Source of the DNA: Clostridium sp. CAG:964
GTDB lineage: Bacteria > Bacillota > Clostridia > Oscillospirales > Acutalibacteraceae
Direction: 5' to 3'
Assembly: GCA_000435335.1 (NCBI GenBank)
Contig: FR891329.1
Span: 127,540 to 169,170, forward strand
Length of the DNA: 41,631 bases
Made by a program: the position numbers and the translations under genes. Shown piece after piece: positions 40,545 through 41,631 of this stretch (position 1 is the stretch's first letter; every line of letters begins with the position of its first letter). Below the pieces are notes generated by a model, which made no database searches, had not been told where the DNA came from, and worked only from the letters and a program-made list of their open reading frames with translations.

Positions 40545-41039
40545 ATGAATAAGAACTATCCAAAGCTAAAACCAAACATCCGGCTGTTTGCAGACCCGGA
40601 CGGAGAAGCTCAAACTGATAATGAACCAACTGCCGTGGCCAACACGGAACCTAAGCAGACCGATACCAAAGATGAACTCGAAAGGCTCAGGTCTGACAAC
40701 AGGCTGTACGAAAAGACATTGAAAGGTATTTTGGGTGTAGCTGACGGCGAGGAGCTAGGTGACATTAACAAGCGTATTACTAATTTTAACAGTAATTTGC
40801 AGGCAAAGCTCTCGGCTGTAAACGATAAAATTATAGCAGCCGAAATTAAGTCTCTACAGGGCTATGATACCAAATTGCTTGCAAAAGTCATTGACAGAAG
40901 CAACATCAAAGTTAATGAGGTTGGGACAATCACAGGCTTACAGGAGGCTGTAGCAACGGCTACGGAGGAATTTCCGGCGGTTGTTATCAAAAAAGATAAA
41001 TCAGCACCATATGCCCCATACCACCCGGCAGGAAGGTAA
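40545..41039 (+). CDS. Phage scaffolding protein (GP20-like), probably 3'-truncated
   Basis: A 164-residue protein with a polar, acidic N-terminus, a helical central part (DELERLRSDNRLYEKTLKGILGV ... NLQAKLSAVNDKIIAAEI) and a C-terminus LAKVIDRSNIKVNEVG ... EAVATATEEFPAVVIKK ... PYAPYHPAG. This is the layout of the minor structural/scaffold protein (GP20) that organises capsid assembly. Related proteins continue beyond PYxPxxPAG, whereas here the frame stops at once and a different phage gene begins in another frame. RBS AAAGGAGG is strong. Confidence 0.75.
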   Translation: MNKNYPKLKPNIRLFADPDGEAQTDNEPTAVANTEPKQTDTKDELERLRSDNRLYEKTLKGILGVADGEELGDINKRITNFNSNLQAKLSAVNDKIIAAEIKSLQGYDTKLLAKVIDRSNIKVNEVGTITGLQEAVATATEEFPAVVIKKDKSAPYAPYHPAGR

Positions 41040-41041
41040 AC

Positions 41042-41631
41042 GAGGACAACGCCGAACAGTTCGGCACGGAATATTTCGAGGTCAGCTATCACCGTGGTGC
41101 AAGACCGAGCCATCAGATGTGGCAAGGCAGAGTGTACAGCAAAAAGGAGCTTGAAACAGTTTGTGGATTGGGAACGGTCACAGGTCTTTGCGGTGCAAAT
41201 TGCTATCACAGCTATTCGCCGTTTATCAAGGGCATTGATACCCCGACATACAGCGAAAAAGAACTTGACCGTATGAACGAGGAAGAGAACACGCCGAAAG
41301 AATATAACGGCAGACAGTACACGGCATATGAGGCACAGCAAAGACAAAGACGGCTTGAAACCGCAATGCGTGCCGACCGTCAGCAGATTGAGTTGCTCAC
41401 ACAGGGTGGTGCCAATGACGATACAATCACGAGTGCAAAAGTAAAATACTTTCAAAGGCAGGACGAATATGTAAAGTTTTCAAAAGCAATGAACCTCCCT
41501 CAGCAATGGGAAAGAGTAACCATTGACGGCAAAAATGCTTTAGGCTCAAAACTCCCGAAAAAAGCAGGGGATGTCAACAAGATTTCGGGTGAAGCTGTTG
41601 CAAAATTGACTGAAAGTGATATAATAAAGAC
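41042..41631 (+). pseudogene. Fragment of a second phage minor capsid protein 2 (runs off the window)
   Basis: A frame open from about 41018 to the window end encodes FGTEYFEVSYHRGARPSHQM, then WQGRVYS, TVCGLGTVTGLCGANCYHSYSPF and YTAYEAQQRQRRLETAMRAD, ending KAMNLPQQWERV onwards. This is the C-terminal half of a minor capsid protein 2, a different copy from that at 38.9-40.1 kb. It has no start codon or ribosome site and joins the scaffold gene out of frame. Base use (more GC at third positions) differs from the upstream remnant. In phages this gene lies before the scaffold, so its position here indicates a rearrangement. Confidence 0.8.

Noticed and set aside
40862..41455. A 197-codon minus-strand open frame over the phage scaffold and capsid fragment
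   Set aside because: It is antisense to two recognisable phage genes, has a low-complexity Cys/Val/Phe-rich translation and no ribosome site. It is a shadow.

Overview
This 41.6-kb window is a Clostridia-type (Bacillota) chromosome segment, most likely from a spore-forming anaerobic gut bacterium near the Ruminococcaceae/Oscillospirales. The evidence is pyruvate formate-lyase with its activase, SpoIIM-like, GerW (YtfJ) and DacF sporulation genes, Rex, LytTR regulators, and an L27 carrying the Firmicutes N-terminal extension next to its Prp protease. The taxonomic placement is inferred from gene content only.

Layout. (1) 1-1045: 3' end of pflB, then pflA. (2) 1261-5251, minus strand: the ribosome/GTPase cluster rplU-prp-rpmA-(DUF6483-like)-obgE-mrnC-yitT, driven by a strong promoter at 5338-5366 and interrupted by a terminator after rpmA. 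(3) 5545-9526: proC, a SpoIIM-like gene, a membrane protein and an Orn/Lys/Arg decarboxylase-family enzyme. (4) 9732-15133: M50 protease-scpA-scpB-DUF2953-gerW-dacF-rluB, a typical clostridial cluster. (5) 15303-19254: small hypotheticals, an orphan LytTR response regulator, FeoA, a RING-like zinc-finger membrane protein and galU. (6) 19493-23560: aconitase, NADP-isocitrate dehydrogenase (the oxidative TCA arm towards 2-oxoglutarate) and rex. (7) 23580-28153: a 3 x 41-bp tandem repeat, then a minus-strand block DUF512 radical SAM-der-plsY-zinc-ribbon protein. (8) 28413-31089: LytTR regulator-DUF3021-ABC ATPase-ABC permease. (9) 31416-38701: a type I-B CRISPR-Cas locus (cas6-cas8b-cas7-cas5-cas3), a 27-codon cas4 stub, and an array of nine 30-bp repeats. 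(10) 38702-41631: decayed phage head genes.

The most interesting part is the CRISPR-Cas locus. There is no cas1 or cas2, and cas4 is cut to its first ~22 codons directly against the array, so the adaptation module appears to have been deleted while the whole interference module is intact. Upstream of cas6, on the minus strand, lie two degenerate CRISPR repeats (31466-31495 and 31425-31445) flanking a 20-nt pseudo-spacer. Its first 12 nt match, with one mismatch at position 6, a site preceded by 5'-CCT that lies between the cas promoter and the putative promoter of the degenerate mini-array. This is the architecture expected of a CreA/CreR-type crRNA-like RNA that would direct the Cas6/Cas8/Cas7/Cas5 complex to repress its own operon. 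It is a prediction from sequence and has not been tested.

The distal end holds a minor-capsid-protein pseudogene (two in-frame stops and a frameshift) with a toxin-like C-terminal extension followed by a small immunity-like gene, then a scaffold gene joined to a fragment of a second minor capsid gene. The order looks rearranged, as in a prophage graveyard.
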